Below, piece after piece: positions 20,542 to 31,493 of a stretch of 64,000 nucleotides of DNA. The DNA is taken from positions 6,758,001 to 6,822,000 of the forward strand of contig CM060733.1 of the NCBI GenBank assembly GCA_030704615.1, in the 5' to 3' direction. The notes beneath the pieces are model-generated. The model did no database searches. It was not told the origin of the DNA and saw only the letters and a program-made list of their open reading frames with translations. The stretch's first letter is position 1. The number at the start of each line of letters is the position of its first letter. The stretch is from Takakia lepidozioides (taxonomy: Eukaryota; Streptophyta; Takakiopsida; Takakiales; Takakiaceae). Made by a program: the position numbers and the translations under genes.

Positions 20542-23500
20542 TTATTGACGTGTAGCTCGGAGCTTAGCTGGATATCGTTGATGAAACTCTTGGACTTTGT
20601 CAGATGCATTGGCGAGGTTGGATGAAGGTTCCCACGTTCGTTCGCTGATGTCGTAGCCTTTCCAATGTATGAAATACTCAAGACGTTTATACTTGATGCG
20701 AGAGTCTAGGACTTCGTCGACTTCATACTCAATTTTCTGATTGACTTCGATTCGTGGAGATGGTATGGAAACTCTCCCTGGAATATTCGATGGATGATAC
20801 AACTCCAATAATGAAACATGAAAGACTGGATGGATGCGCATACTTCGTGGGAGTTCAAGCCGAAAACTGACCGGATTTATTTGTCGAATAATTTTGAATG
20901 GGCCCAGGCGTTGATAATCCAACTTCCTTGATGGTCGCGAGGTTTGTATGTCCCGTCGAAGAAGCCACACACGATCTCCGACCTTGAACTGGGGTTGGAG
21001 TTGACGACGTTGATATGCATACTCCTTGTATTGTTTTTGAGCTTTTGCGAGGTGAAATGTAAGCTCATTGTAAATCGTAGCAAGATGAGTAGTAAGGTTT
21101 TCTGCAGCAGGGCTTCCAACAGTCTTCATGTGGAAAGGGTTGGCTCGAGGATGATGACCATAATTGGAGAAAAATGGAGTTTGCTGGGTCGAAGAATGTA
21201 TAGTGTTGTTGTAGGCAAACTCAGCCAATGACAGAAGGTCCGTCCAATTATCTTGGTGATAATTTATCGTACAGCGAAGATACTGCTCCAAAATCTGGTT
21301 TACACGTTTGGTTTGACCATCAGTCTGTGGATGATTAGCTGTAGAAAGGTTGATCTTAGTATCTAATATGTGAAATAATCCCTTCCAGAAATTTGATATG
21401 AACTGTGGTCCTCGATCAGATACGATGTCCTTCGGGAGTCCATGAATGCGGTAGATATTATTGAGGAAGAGTCTTGCAGTTTCCTCGCCGGTAATTGTCT
21501 TATTACATGAAATGAAATGTGTCATCTTCGTAAAACGATCTACAATAACAAAGATTGAATCAGTGATCTTGGAGATTGGAAGGTCCGTAATAAAGTCCAT
21601 AGACACGGACGACCATGGACCCTTGGGAATGGGTAATGGTTGAAGAAGGCCGTAAGGTCGATGTCGTGGTCCTTTCGCTCTAGCACACGTGTCGCAAGAT
21701 TTTATAAATTCTTTCACGAGTTTCCACATCTGCGGCCACCAATAGTCCCTGGATATCAATTCCATTGTTTTGTTGAAGCCGAAATGTCCTGCAACCGGAA
21801 GATCATGACATGTTTGAAGAATTCGAAGTCGTGTAGATCCTGGAGGTACATAGAGAAGTCCCTTGAAATAAAGTAAGTCATCTTTGAACTCGAAGTCGTT
21901 TGTAAGATGTGGGTTGTCTCGAGGTCGATTTAGTTGACTTCGTAGTGTCACAGCGAATTGGTCACTCTTCAGTGCTTCCTGAATCTCCATTATGGTCTCG
22001 ACATCGTCATATGTGGACATGGATAACATATTCAATTGGAGATTTGCTGGTTTCAAGATGATGGATTTCTGTTGGTCAAAAGCCGCATCCCCTTCTTTTG
22101 ACGCAAGATACGATCGTCGAGAAAGAGCATCTGGTTTTCCTTGAAGATGTCCGGGACGGTGGGTAATAACAAAATCAAACCTTGCTAGTGACATACTCCA
22201 TCTCGCTTGACGTCGATTCAAAACACGAGCACTCATAAAATATTCGAGGTTTTTGTGATCGGTATAGACAGTGACCTGATGTTTAGCTCCCTCCAATAGA
22301 TGACGCCACTCCTCAAAAGCTTTGATAATCGCTAGAAGTTCTTTGTCATGGATTTCATAATTGATCTCCGCAGCGGAAAATTTGCGAGAACGAAAACCAA
22401 CAGGGTGGAGTCGACCATCTGTACCGTATTGTGAGAGTACCACGCCAAGTACAAAATCCAATGCATCTGTTTCTAAGAAGAATGGTTTAGATGGGTCTGC
22501 ATGTGCTAGTATTGGAGCCGTTGTAAATGCCTGCTTCAGCCTTTCAAATGTCTGGTCAACCTTCTCGTCCCATACAAATTTGTCCTTCCCTGTGAGTCGT
22601 GTCAATGGTGCAGCAATTTTGGAGTAGTCATTGATGAAGATTCTATAGAAATTTGCAAAACCCAGAAAACATTGTACATCTCGGACCGAAATTGGTTTAA
22701 TCCACTCGATGATGGTTTGTATTTTCTTCTGATCCATAAAGACGCCTTTGTTGGAAATAATGTAACCCAGAAATTCAACCTCAAATTGATGGAAAATACA
22801 TTTCTCCAACTTGACATGTAGTCATCTTTCTCTTAATTTATCAAGGACAAGGCGTACATGGCGGCCATGTTCTTCTTCATTCCGTGAAAATATCAAAATG
22901 TCGTTCAAATAGATGACTACAAAGTCATCTAAAAATTCTCGAAAGATGTCATTCATCATATGTTGGAAAATTGCTGGAGCATTTGTAAGACCGAAAGGCA
23001 TAACACTGTATTCAAAATGTCCATACCTTGTTCGAAAAGTTGTTTTCCATTCGTCTCCTTCTTTTATCCGTATAAGGTTATAAGTTCCTCTTAAGTCGAT
23101 TTTGGTGAAAATCTTCGCTCGTCCCAGCTGGTCGAGAAGCCCAAAAATCAGCGGCAACGGATAACGATTCTTGATTGTGACTTTGTTGAGACCGTGATAG
23201 TCGACACACATGCGTAATGATTCGTCCTTCTTTTTCACAAACAAGATAGGTGCCCCCGCGGGTGATTTGGAATGTCGGATGAAGTGCTTTGACAAATTTT
23301 CATCAATGTATTCGCGTAATGCAGCCAACTCCGTCTGGGATAAGTTATAGATTGGGCCGAATGGTGGTTGGGCTCCTTCTTGTAACTCAATTGCACAGTC
23401 ATAAGGTCGATGTTCTAGCAATATGTCTGCATTTTTCTTCTCGAAGACATCTTTGAAATCTTGATATTGAGCGGGTAATGTTGAAGTACTTTTGTATGTT

Positions 23501-24057
23501 GTGGTCTTGATCGGAGTCGCATAAAGTGCAAATGTCGCCTCTTTTTTTGTAGCTCTCATGAAGGCTCTAGCTCCAAGAAACAGGGGTTGAATACCTTTGA
23601 TATTTTTGCATTTTTGTCTTGCCGAAATTTTTCGTGATTGCCAGTCGATGTCAGGATTATGAAGTACAAACCAGGGAAGTCCAAAGATTACAAGATTCGT
23701 TGGAGACTGGATGACATTGAAAACAATCTGTGATGCTTGATTTTTAAGCTTCACTTCAAGGGATCGAATTTCATGGTCAACATTTCCTGATGCTAACGGT
23801 TGTCCATCGATAACTTCAACAGGGGCCGAGAATTTCTTTCTTACGAGCGTTAAATTGTGTTGCTTCGTAAAATCTTTGTTAATAAAACACGCTGAAGCGT
23901 CCGAGTCCAAAAGTGCTTCTACAGAGATATCTCGATTTTGCATCCTGATATTTACTGGAACTGTGAAACAAGATACAAGATTTGGAGGTAGAAAGAGACA
24001 TTTTTTGGTGAGGAATTTGGGGTGTTCAGCCGCATGGTCCCTACTGTGACTGGACAT
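20542..24057 (-). pseudogene. Chromovirus pol: protease, RT, RNase H, integrase, chromodomain
   Basis: Order along the minus strand: aspartic protease; reverse transcriptase ([30 protein letters not shown]); RNase H (FFLETDALDFVLG, YTDHKNLEYF); integrase with an HHCC zinc domain and a D,D-35-E core; then a C-terminal chromodomain (YEVDEVLDSRIKYKRLEYF..HWKGY). The chromodomain marks a chromovirus, which targets integration to modified chromatin. Four lesions are visible: a TGA at 22,822-22,824 in an otherwise continuous frame; Asp instead of Gly in the protease D-S-G (23,899-23,901); Asn for the first Asp of the RT YxDD box (22,903-22,905); and Lys for the catalytic Glu of integrase (21,307-21,309). 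The changes fit G-to-A or C-to-T transitions. This copy is inactive. Confidence 0.93.
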
Positions 24058-25088
24058 CTTCGTTTTCCGACCTCCTCGTATCGAACACTTGAGTGGTGCC
24101 CCGAGCTTTGAATCTTCCTCTTGTTGGGGCAGTTTAATGCCATGTGATCATTTTCTCCGCAATAAAGGCATAATCCATTCGAGCGCCGTCTTTGATTTTT
24201 ATGTGGCGTCAATGGCTTGAATCGGACAGCATTAATCTGCATAGGATCATTACCGGATGTCTGATGGATCGTTGTATTTGGTGCCGTAGTAGCAGCGACA
24301 TGGTGCGTCGTCGACCATCCAGATCGCTTCTCTTGACGTCTTTCGAACAAACGATTATCGCATGCAATGACTTGGGTGATGAATTTGCTCAGTGTACTCA
24401 CGTTTGGCATTGTTAGCAACAAATCTTTAATATCATCTTTTAGGCCACATCGAAACTGGCTAATGAGACTCTTCTCATTCCAGTCAAGGTCGCACGCAAG
24501 TTGGCAAAATTCGGTAGCATAAACGGAAGCTGGACGTGCTCCTTGTCGAAGATTTCGCATCTTTGTCTCTGCAACTCTCTCTCTATCATTCTCTCCAAAT
24601 GTTGCAGTGAACTCGGACATGAACGCTTCAAAATTGTATAGTAAATGCAAATTTTTCTCTAATAGCGGTGCAAACCAAGATAGGGCAGTGCCTGATAGAA
24701 GGGTGCCCACGAATCCCACTTGAATACCTTCATCAGAGTAGCGTTGTGGATGTAGTCGTAGGAACAATCGTACTTGTTGAACAAAACCGTGAAATCTTGA
24801 TCTCGTCCCATCAAATTTCTCGGGCATGCTGACCTTTGGTTCCCTTGTAATCTGTTGAAGATTTGGAGGAACCGTTGCAGTAAGATTTGTTGTAGTAGGG
24901 ACTCGTAAGGTTGAAGATCCATTGTTCGACTCCTTCAACTCTGAAATTTGTTGTTGCAAATTGTTGAAAGCATTGCCAAGGTCTTGAGACTGATCAGCTT
25001 GTAGTTGGGCAGTAGAGGCACGAAGTTCTTGCATCTGGAGCTGAAGACTCTTCAATGTGACGACCATTTCCGCAAATGTGTCTTCCAT
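23952..25088 (-). CDS. Chromovirus gag (capsid, zinc knuckle)
   Basis: The protein has 378 residues. A coiled-coil N-terminus ([16 protein letters not shown]) is followed by a capsid region typical of Ty3 gag ([37 protein letters not shown]). A CCHC knuckle [14 protein letters not shown] lies near residue 320. It overlaps pol in another frame by about 100 bases, so pol was probably made by ribosomal frameshifting. The 5' LTR and primer site expected just upstream are missing; the opposite-strand pol fragment begins about 40 bases away. Confidence 0.88.
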   Translation of the reverse strand: MEDTFAEMVVTLKSLQLQMQELRASTAQLQADQSQDLGNAFNNLQQQISELKESNNGSSTLRVPTTTNLTATVPPNLQQITREPKVSMPEKFDGTRSRFHGFVQQVRLFLRLHPQRYSDEGIQVGFVGTLLSGTALSWFAPLLEKNLHLLYNFEAFMSEFTATFGENDRERVAETKMRNLRQGARPASVYATEFCQLACDLDWNEKSLISQFRCGLKDDIKDLLLTMPNVSTLSKFITQVIACDNRLFERRQEKRSGWSTTHHVAATTAPNTTIHQTSGNDPMQINAVRFKPLTPHKNQRRRSNGLCLYCGENDHMALNCPNKRKIQSSGHHSSVRYEEVGKRRCPVTVGTMRLNTPNSSPKNVSFYLQILYLVSQFQ

Positions 25089-25130
25089 CTTAACTAACTA
25101 AGGAACAAACTTTAGTCTCGCCAAACTATC

Positions 25131-26952
25131 AATTATGAAATCCATGACAAAGAACTTCTAGCGATTATCGATGCTTTTGAGGAGTGACGTCATCTATTGG
25201 AGGGAGCTAAACATCAGGTCACTGTCTATACCGATCACAAAAACCTCGAATATTTTTATGAGTGCTTGTGTTTTGAATCGACGTCAAGCGAGATGGAGTA
25301 TGTCACTAGCAAGGTTTGATTTTGTTATTACCTACCGTCCCAGACATCTTCAAGGAAAACCAGATGCTCTTTCTCGACGATCGTATCTTGCGTCAAAAGA
25401 AGGGGATACAGCTTTTGACCAACAGAAATCCATCATCTTGAAACCAGCAAATCTCCAATTGAATATGTTATCCATGTCCACCTATGACGATGCCGAGATC
25501 ATAAAGGAGATTCAGGAGGCACTGAAGAGTGACCAATTCGCTATGACACTACGAAGTCAAGTAAATCGACCTCGAGACAACCCACATGTTACAAACGACT
25601 TCGAGTTCAAAGTTGACTTACTTTATTTCAAGGGACTTCTCTATGTACCTCCAGGATCTACACGACTTCGAATTCTTCAAACATGTCATGATCTTCCGGT
25701 TGCAGGACATTTCGGCTTCAACAAAACAATGGAATTGATATCCAGGGACTATTGGTGGCCGCAGATGTGGAAACTCGTGAAAGAATTTATAAAATCTTGC
25801 GACACGTGTGCTAGAGCGAAAGGACCACGACATCGACCTTACGGCCTTCTTCAACCATTACCCATTCCCAAGGGTCCATGGTCGTCCGTGTCTATGGACT
25901 TTATTACGGACCTTCCAATCTCCAAGATCACTGATTCAATCTTTGTTATTGTAGATCGTTTTACGAAGATGACACATTTCATTTCATGTAATAAGACAAT
26001 TACCGGCGAGGAAACTGCAAGACTCTTCCTCAATAATATCTACCGCATTCATGGACTCCCGAAGGACATCGTATCTGATCGAGGACCACAGTTCATATCA
26101 AATTTCTGGAGGGGATTATTTCACATATTAGATACTAAGATCAACCTTTCTACAGCTAATCATCCACAGACTGATGGTCAAACCGAACGTGTAAACGAGA
26201 TTTTGGAGCAGTATCTTCGCTGTACGATAAATTATCACCAAGATAATTGGACGGACCTTCTGTCATTGGCTGAGTTTGCCTACAACAACACTATACATTC
26301 TTCGACCCAACAAACTCCATTTTTCTCCAATTATGGTCATCATCCTCGAGCCAACCCTTTCCACATGAAGACTGTTGGAAGCCCTGCTGCAGAAAACCTT
26401 ACTACTCATCTTGCTACGATTTACAAGGAGCTTACATTTCACCTCGCAAAAGCTCAAAAACAATACAAGGAGTATGCAGATCAACGTCGTCAACTCCAAC
26501 CCCAGTTCAAGGTCGGAGATCGTGTGTGGCTTCTTCGACGGGACATACAAACCTCGCGACCATCAAGGAAGTTGGATTATCAACGTCTGGGCCCATTCAA
26601 AATTATTCGACAAATAAATCCGGTCAATTTTCGGCTTGAACTCCCACGAAGTATGCGCATCCATCCAGTCTTTCATATTTCATTATTGGAGTTGTATCAT
26701 CCATCGAATATTCCAGGGAGAGTTTCCATACCATCTCCACGAATCGAAGTCAATCAGAAAATTGAGTATGAAGTCGACGAAGTCATAGACTCTCGCATCA
26801 AGTATAAACGTCTTGAGTATTTCATACATTGGAAAGGCTACGACATCAGCGAACGAACGTGGGAACCTTCATCCAACCTCGCCAATGCATCTGACAAAGT
26901 CCAAGAGTTTCATCAACGATATCCAGCTAAGCTCCGAGCTACACGTCAATAA
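25131..26952 (+). pseudogene. Truncated pol, plus copy (RNase H to chromodomain)
   Basis: The sequence enters pol at the RNase H motif NYEIHDKELLAI (about 25,132) and runs through integrase and the chromodomain, nearly identical to the minus copy. A stop (GAGTGA where the minus copy has GAGTGG) and a small shift near 25,190-25,260 break the RNase H part. From 25,270 the frame is open to the end. Here the integrase Glu is intact (GQTERVN), as are the HHCC residues. Gag, protease and RT are absent, so the copy is 5'-truncated. Confidence 0.9.
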
Positions 26953-26990
26953 GACGTCACAACGATGATGTCAACCAAGTTAGCTTCAAG

Positions 26991-27500
26991 GTGAAGACTC
27001 CGAATTCAATGTACCTGATACACGCTAAGGAGGGAGGAGCACCACACATCAGTATATATAGCTACACTCCCAACACTCTTGCATCTTGTATTGGCAGTAT
27101 GGAGTCGCAGGAACCAGATACATTGGAGTTGTCGCTTACCCAGCTACCAGATCAGCCGTCCCGACTCTCACGACCTTCAACATCACGCCGACGCTCTCGA
27201 GACGATGGGCCACCAATGCGACGCGTACTTCCTCGTCTGAACCCCATACGACGGCAAGTGGAGCCTACTCGAAGTCTGATAATTCTGTTGGAGGTTGAGG
27301 CTTCGGACCCAGAGGGCAACAAAATCATGTTTGAAGGCAACTTCGAAAATCAGAATGCTCAAATCACTGCGTGGTCCCAAGTTCAAGGTGATGGACATTA
27401 TCGATGGTTGCATGGACCTATAAATCATTTGAGTCAAGAACGAAGAGCCGAATACTTGGCAAGTACCATTCGCCGGATTTTGGATTTTCTCCAACTCTAA
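26991..27500 (+). CDS. Extra ORF between pol and 3' LTR (plus copy)
   Basis: This is the counterpart of the frame at 19,994-20,503, with the same length and only a few substitutions (for example PIRRQVEP for PVRRQVEP, MFEGNF for MSEGNF). Both copies remain open. The start context (MESQEPDT after a TATATATA stretch) is shared. Function unknown. Confidence 0.55.
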   Translation: MKTPNSMYLIHAKEGGAPHISIYSYTPNTLASCIGSMESQEPDTLELSLTQLPDQPSRLSRPSTSRRRSRDDGPPMRRVLPRLNPIRRQVEPTRSLIILLEVEASDPEGNKIMFEGNFENQNAQITAWSQVQGDGHYRWLHGPINHLSQERRAEYLASTIRRILDFLQL

Positions 27501-27555
27501 GCAAGTCCAAGATTTTACCGCTCCTCGAGGACCTCGGCGCTAGAGGAGGGGGCGA

Positions 27556-28279
27556 TGTCACGGACATAGCCCAGAAGAGCTTACCAGGAGTAAATACCAG
27601 AAGTTACCAAGTTACCATGTTACCAAAAGTTATCACGACTTACCGTGATTTATCATGATCTACCATGATTTACCATTACTTATCAAGTTACCGTGAGTTT
27701 ACCAAATTACCAAGAGTAACTTGGGAAACTACTCAGGAAGCTTCATTTGGAGGAAACTTCTCCAGCAAGAAACCTCCATAGGGGAAGCTTCTTGGGGAAG
27801 CTTCTTAGTAGCCAGTATATATAGGAGGCGAGACTGGACACTCTTCAGTCTCGCCAACACCTGTTCAAGCTACTCTTGTTTCCAGTTTCCAATACTCCAG
27901 TCCAGTTCCCAGTACCCTAGCCCAGTTTCCAGTATCTGGTACTCCAGTCCAGTTTCTAGCATTCCAGTATTCAAGTCGTGTTCCAATATCTTGTACTCTT
28001 GTTCATTGTTATAAAGATTGTCTTGATTCATATTTACTCATCGTGCATTCGGCCACGCCGACCTTGACTTCTTGTCTAGCCTTGTACCAGTCCAGTTTCC
28101 AGCATTCCAGTATTCAAGTCGTGTTCCAATATCTTATACTCTTGTTCATTGTTATAAAGATCGTCTTGATTCCTATTTACTCATCGTGCATTCGGCCACG
28201 CCGACCTTGACTTCTTGTCTAGCCTTGTACCTCTAGTCTTATCTCTTGTTTGTGTTCAGTCACATTCTCGTCCTTGACA
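27556..28279 (+). repeat. LTR, plus orientation (3' LTR of the plus copy)
   Basis: The LTR is 724 bp from TGTCACGG to CCTTGACA. The polypurine tract GAGGAGGGGGCGA ends at 27,555. It includes a TATATATA box (about 27,816), a run of TTACCA/TACC motifs (27,598-27,720) and the internal duplication also seen in the minus LTR. It supplies the right outer end of the composite. Confidence 0.92.
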
Positions 28280-29960
28280 CTACCCAAATGTCAAGGGAAA
28301 AAAAACTATCCTCAGAAATAAGAAACAAAGTCTCTGTAGAATGCATTTTCCTTCTAGATGTTGCATGTCTCTATGGATATAGGTGTGCACCCACGGTATT
28401 AGGCCCAACATCTTCCACGATTCCATCCACGGCTGGGCTGGGTTGTGCGTCATGTGACGTCAGCCTACGTGGCTATAAGCCCAAGTGACGTCAGCGTAGG
28501 CTCACACGCTCACGTGGCCAGGCTCACATGAAGGCATCCCTCTCAATGGTCTGCCCAGTATCCATACAAATCAAAGGGAAGAGAGCGAGATAGTCACTGG
28601 TTGATTTAGTGGTGGGGGGTTTCATGTTTTTTGTTTGAGAGGACCAATAGCAGATTCTAACTGGAGTATGTGGAAGTTTTGGGAATGTTTGCGGTGTGTG
28701 GTCTTGAATATTCAGGGTCATTGTGCATGGGTCTATATGGAAGGAGTAAGCCTTGAGGTGATGGTCGGAGCTGACTAACACAAACAGAATTGTGAGTGTG
28801 TTGTTTATGATGTCCAGTGTCTAGAAGTTAGAAGTAGGTGTGGAAGGTCCCATATTAAGTAAATTGATCCTCGTAGGTGGAATGATTGGATAATGGTATC
28901 ATACCCATGATTCAGTCTGATTCTGCCAACTGTGGCGGAGATGGAGTCTCTAAGAATAAGGTAACCATTAGACCAGCCTTTGCCTTCCCAGACTGACCAC
29001 TTTTTGGATGAGTTCCTTTGGGCCTATGTGGCAGAACTGGAGCAAATTAGGAAGAGTGGTTATCTGAGTGTTTCCTCGTACGAGTCAGGCTCTGCTTTTA
29101 GGAGGAATGGACGGAGTTTCGCCCATGCCTGCCATATCGCAACCCATAAAGGGGGCCCCGAGCTTTGTGCTTGAAACCATTTGCAATCCAACGAAGGGAG
29201 GGCTACCAATGCACTGACTTGAGGGGGGAGGCTAAGGCTATGTTGTCAGCTACCAAGAATTTCCACCAAACCCCTTCAGGTCCCAGGAATCTGGGAATCC
29301 ATTTGCCTAACAATGTTGTTATCTGTGTTTCAGGATCAATAATCCCTAGTCCCCTCCCTTCTTCTTGGGGAGGCATATCTGTTTCTAAGAGATTTCCACG
29401 GCAGATGATTTCATTTGTGCCTCCAGGACATTGCAGATGTTTTTGGTGAATGTGGGACATGGCGGGAAATGATGGAGCCGTGAAGTTAGAGCAGCATGAG
29501 CTCTACATGATCGAGAGCACTTCATTGACATATTTTGATAAATACATAGGCAGGATATGAGAGGGCCGTCTGTCTTAGGATTGCGGCGCTGCATTATACT
29601 TGGTGGTTTTAATTTACGGCAACATATGGTTTTGTGTCATTGATGAGCTCTGGCATACCAATGAGAGCAGACGAAATATTAAGATAGGTTGTCGGCCCAA
29701 TATCCATGGCGGCACACATTGATAGAATGGAGGCGGTAGTAGGAAGGGTTGCATATAGAGGCCGACGGGCCAAGCAAAAGGCCTTCTTATGGTTTTTGGA
29801 GAGAAGTTGCACAGGCAGAAAGGGTAGAGGAGAGAAGGAATGAAGGAATTGAGAGATGTAGCATTGTGGTGAACATGGCTGGCCGTATTGTTGATTATTT
29901 TCAAATATCATTCGGGATGAGTCTTCTGCTGGGATCTTTCACGTAATTTCTTTTCAAGCT
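28280..29960 (-). pseudogene. Degraded LINE (non-LTR) reverse transcriptase 3' fragment
   Basis: The first about 50 bases are the remainder of the palindromic array. On the minus strand, 29,203-29,460 reads GGTNEIICRGNLLE and GRGLGIIDPETQITTLLGKW. This resembles the region after the RT fingers and palm in plant L1-type ORF2 proteins (G-G-L-G-x-x-x-x-x-x-x-x-A-L-L-x-K-W). Flanking segments are broken by many stops and shifts. The block VRICYWSSQTKNMKP (about 28,620-28,660) is shared with 10,515-10,600. Confidence 0.5.
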
Positions 29961-31490
29961 CTGCACTTGTTCATAGTGTCATAGAGTTACCTAACCAAAT
30001 AGTATTCATTCTGAATGAGTCCAGGGGAGTAGACGTGGGAACCTCTGATGTAATTCTTGTTAAAGCCAACTGTTGTACTCGCGGGTATTTCAATGCCGAG
30101 CTCCCATGATGGATTTCAGTGATCAACGCAATGGCGACAAGGTGTGCACGATTCTGTTCTCATGGATGATTTGAACTTTGCAGGTTGAAGGAAGGTAAAA
30201 ATCAGAGAGAGAGAGAGAGAGAGAACGAGGGTGCTCCGGATGGGTGTCAAGCCACAATGATATGGAAATGTAGGATGTCATCATAGGTACTTGTATTTGA
30301 TGACGCCCTAGGCATAGATGCATGTTCATTGTTTGAGATAAGAAAGGAACTTTGGCAAAGGCAATCACATGCGTCACGACAATCGTGTCGACAGACATGC
30401 TAGGGAAAAAACTCTTGGCCGCAATAGAGAGAGCCTTATCAACTTCTGCCAAAAGATTGGGCTTAGTGAGCATATAGAAATTAGGAGTAAACACGAAATA
30501 ACCCTCAAGCACAATGTGTGTGAGGCCTAAGAACGCAAACCAACACATCAAGTCACAACGTACTCTTTCCTGCACCCACACCCAGGATGCGTAAGCCTTT
30601 AGGATCAGCTGCTCTTTGCACCCAAGCACTTGCTCTACAAGATCATCTACCACAGACTAAATAATTTAGTTGGGCTAGTACCAATAAAAAGATCCATCCA
30701 TTGCTGCACCTGAGTATTCCCATTGATATGGTCAGGTAACACCAACCAAACTTACACATTTCGATTTCTCAATTGGGCAGCCATTCATGTAAGAGAAAAA
30801 GCAAGGAAAACCTGAGATAAGACACACCAATAATACCGAGGAGAGACACCCCCCTAACCAAAGAGAATGAAGAACCTAGGAAGCTCCATACTCTGCAAAT
30901 AGTAAGGATGCAACGCCTCCATCTTCGTCGCCTCCACGCTTGAGAGAGGAATCTGCCTTTCCGTAAAACCGTGCTCTAAGCATTTCTTTTGTATTTTTGT
31001 AGTTTTGAAGGACATTTTAAGGCAGAACTCTCCCCCCGCCAGCACGTGCGAGAGTGGGTTCCAGAACACGCGCGGAACCACCATCGTGCCAAGGTGGGAG
31101 CAGATGTTCCACCATCCTGTGTACTCTAAGCTGCGGAAAGTCCTGGCCATGGACTTTCCATGGCCCTTGGGCTCGGTTAAACCTTAAACAGAGGATTTGG
31201 GCTCGACTATGCAAGCTTAAGATACAAAGCAATGTGGGCAAAAACAAGCGGTGAGGTGGCGGCCTGTGGAAAAGCGCAGCAGGCGATAGCGAATGGGATG
31301 GCGTGGCGCCACACCACGCCCAATGGCGTGCGAGAGCGCGATCTCGCGCTATCCCGCAGGCACCCTGGCCGCTGGCCTGCGCTGCTCGCCTTATCCTCCG
31401 TCGCTGTGCTCGCATCTGCTCTGCGAGGAGAATCTCACAACAGAGCCCACACAGAGTTTGCAAGCTTGGGCCAGGTGAGGAAGGGGGAAA
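29960..31490. other. Upstream region of Lhca1, retroelement debris
   Basis: There is no gene that I can support. A 176-codon minus frame (30,123-30,653) has no recognisable domain. An (AG)n run lies at 30,203-30,224. Close to Lhca1 the DNA becomes GC-rich. A CCAAT (31,320) and a GGATAA core on the reverse strand (31,391-31,396, I-box-like) are candidate light-promoter elements, but such short motifs are weak evidence. Confidence 0.35.
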
Positions 31491-31493
31491 GAG

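Larger units (their letters stand above)
18907..28279 (+). mobile_element. Head-to-head chromovirus (Ty3/gypsy) composite, one integration
   Basis: The outer ends are TGTCA (18,907) and TGACA (28,279), flanked on both sides by CTACC (18,902-18,906 and 28,280-28,284). The order is: partial LTR (+); full LTR (-); 3' ORF (-); pol (-); gag (-); then, abutting the gag leader, RNase H to chromodomain (+); 3' ORF (+); full LTR (+). The joined host sequence across the target site matches the surrounding array unit (CATCTACCCAAATG), which confirms a single insertion event. Two cDNA copies in inverted orientation are therefore contained in one integrated unit. Intermolecular template switching or joining before integration is the simplest inference. 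Confidence 0.85.

Noticed and set aside
22361-24416. Plus-strand frames inside the chromovirus pol and gag
   Set aside because: They are antisense shadows of the minus-strand coding sequence.
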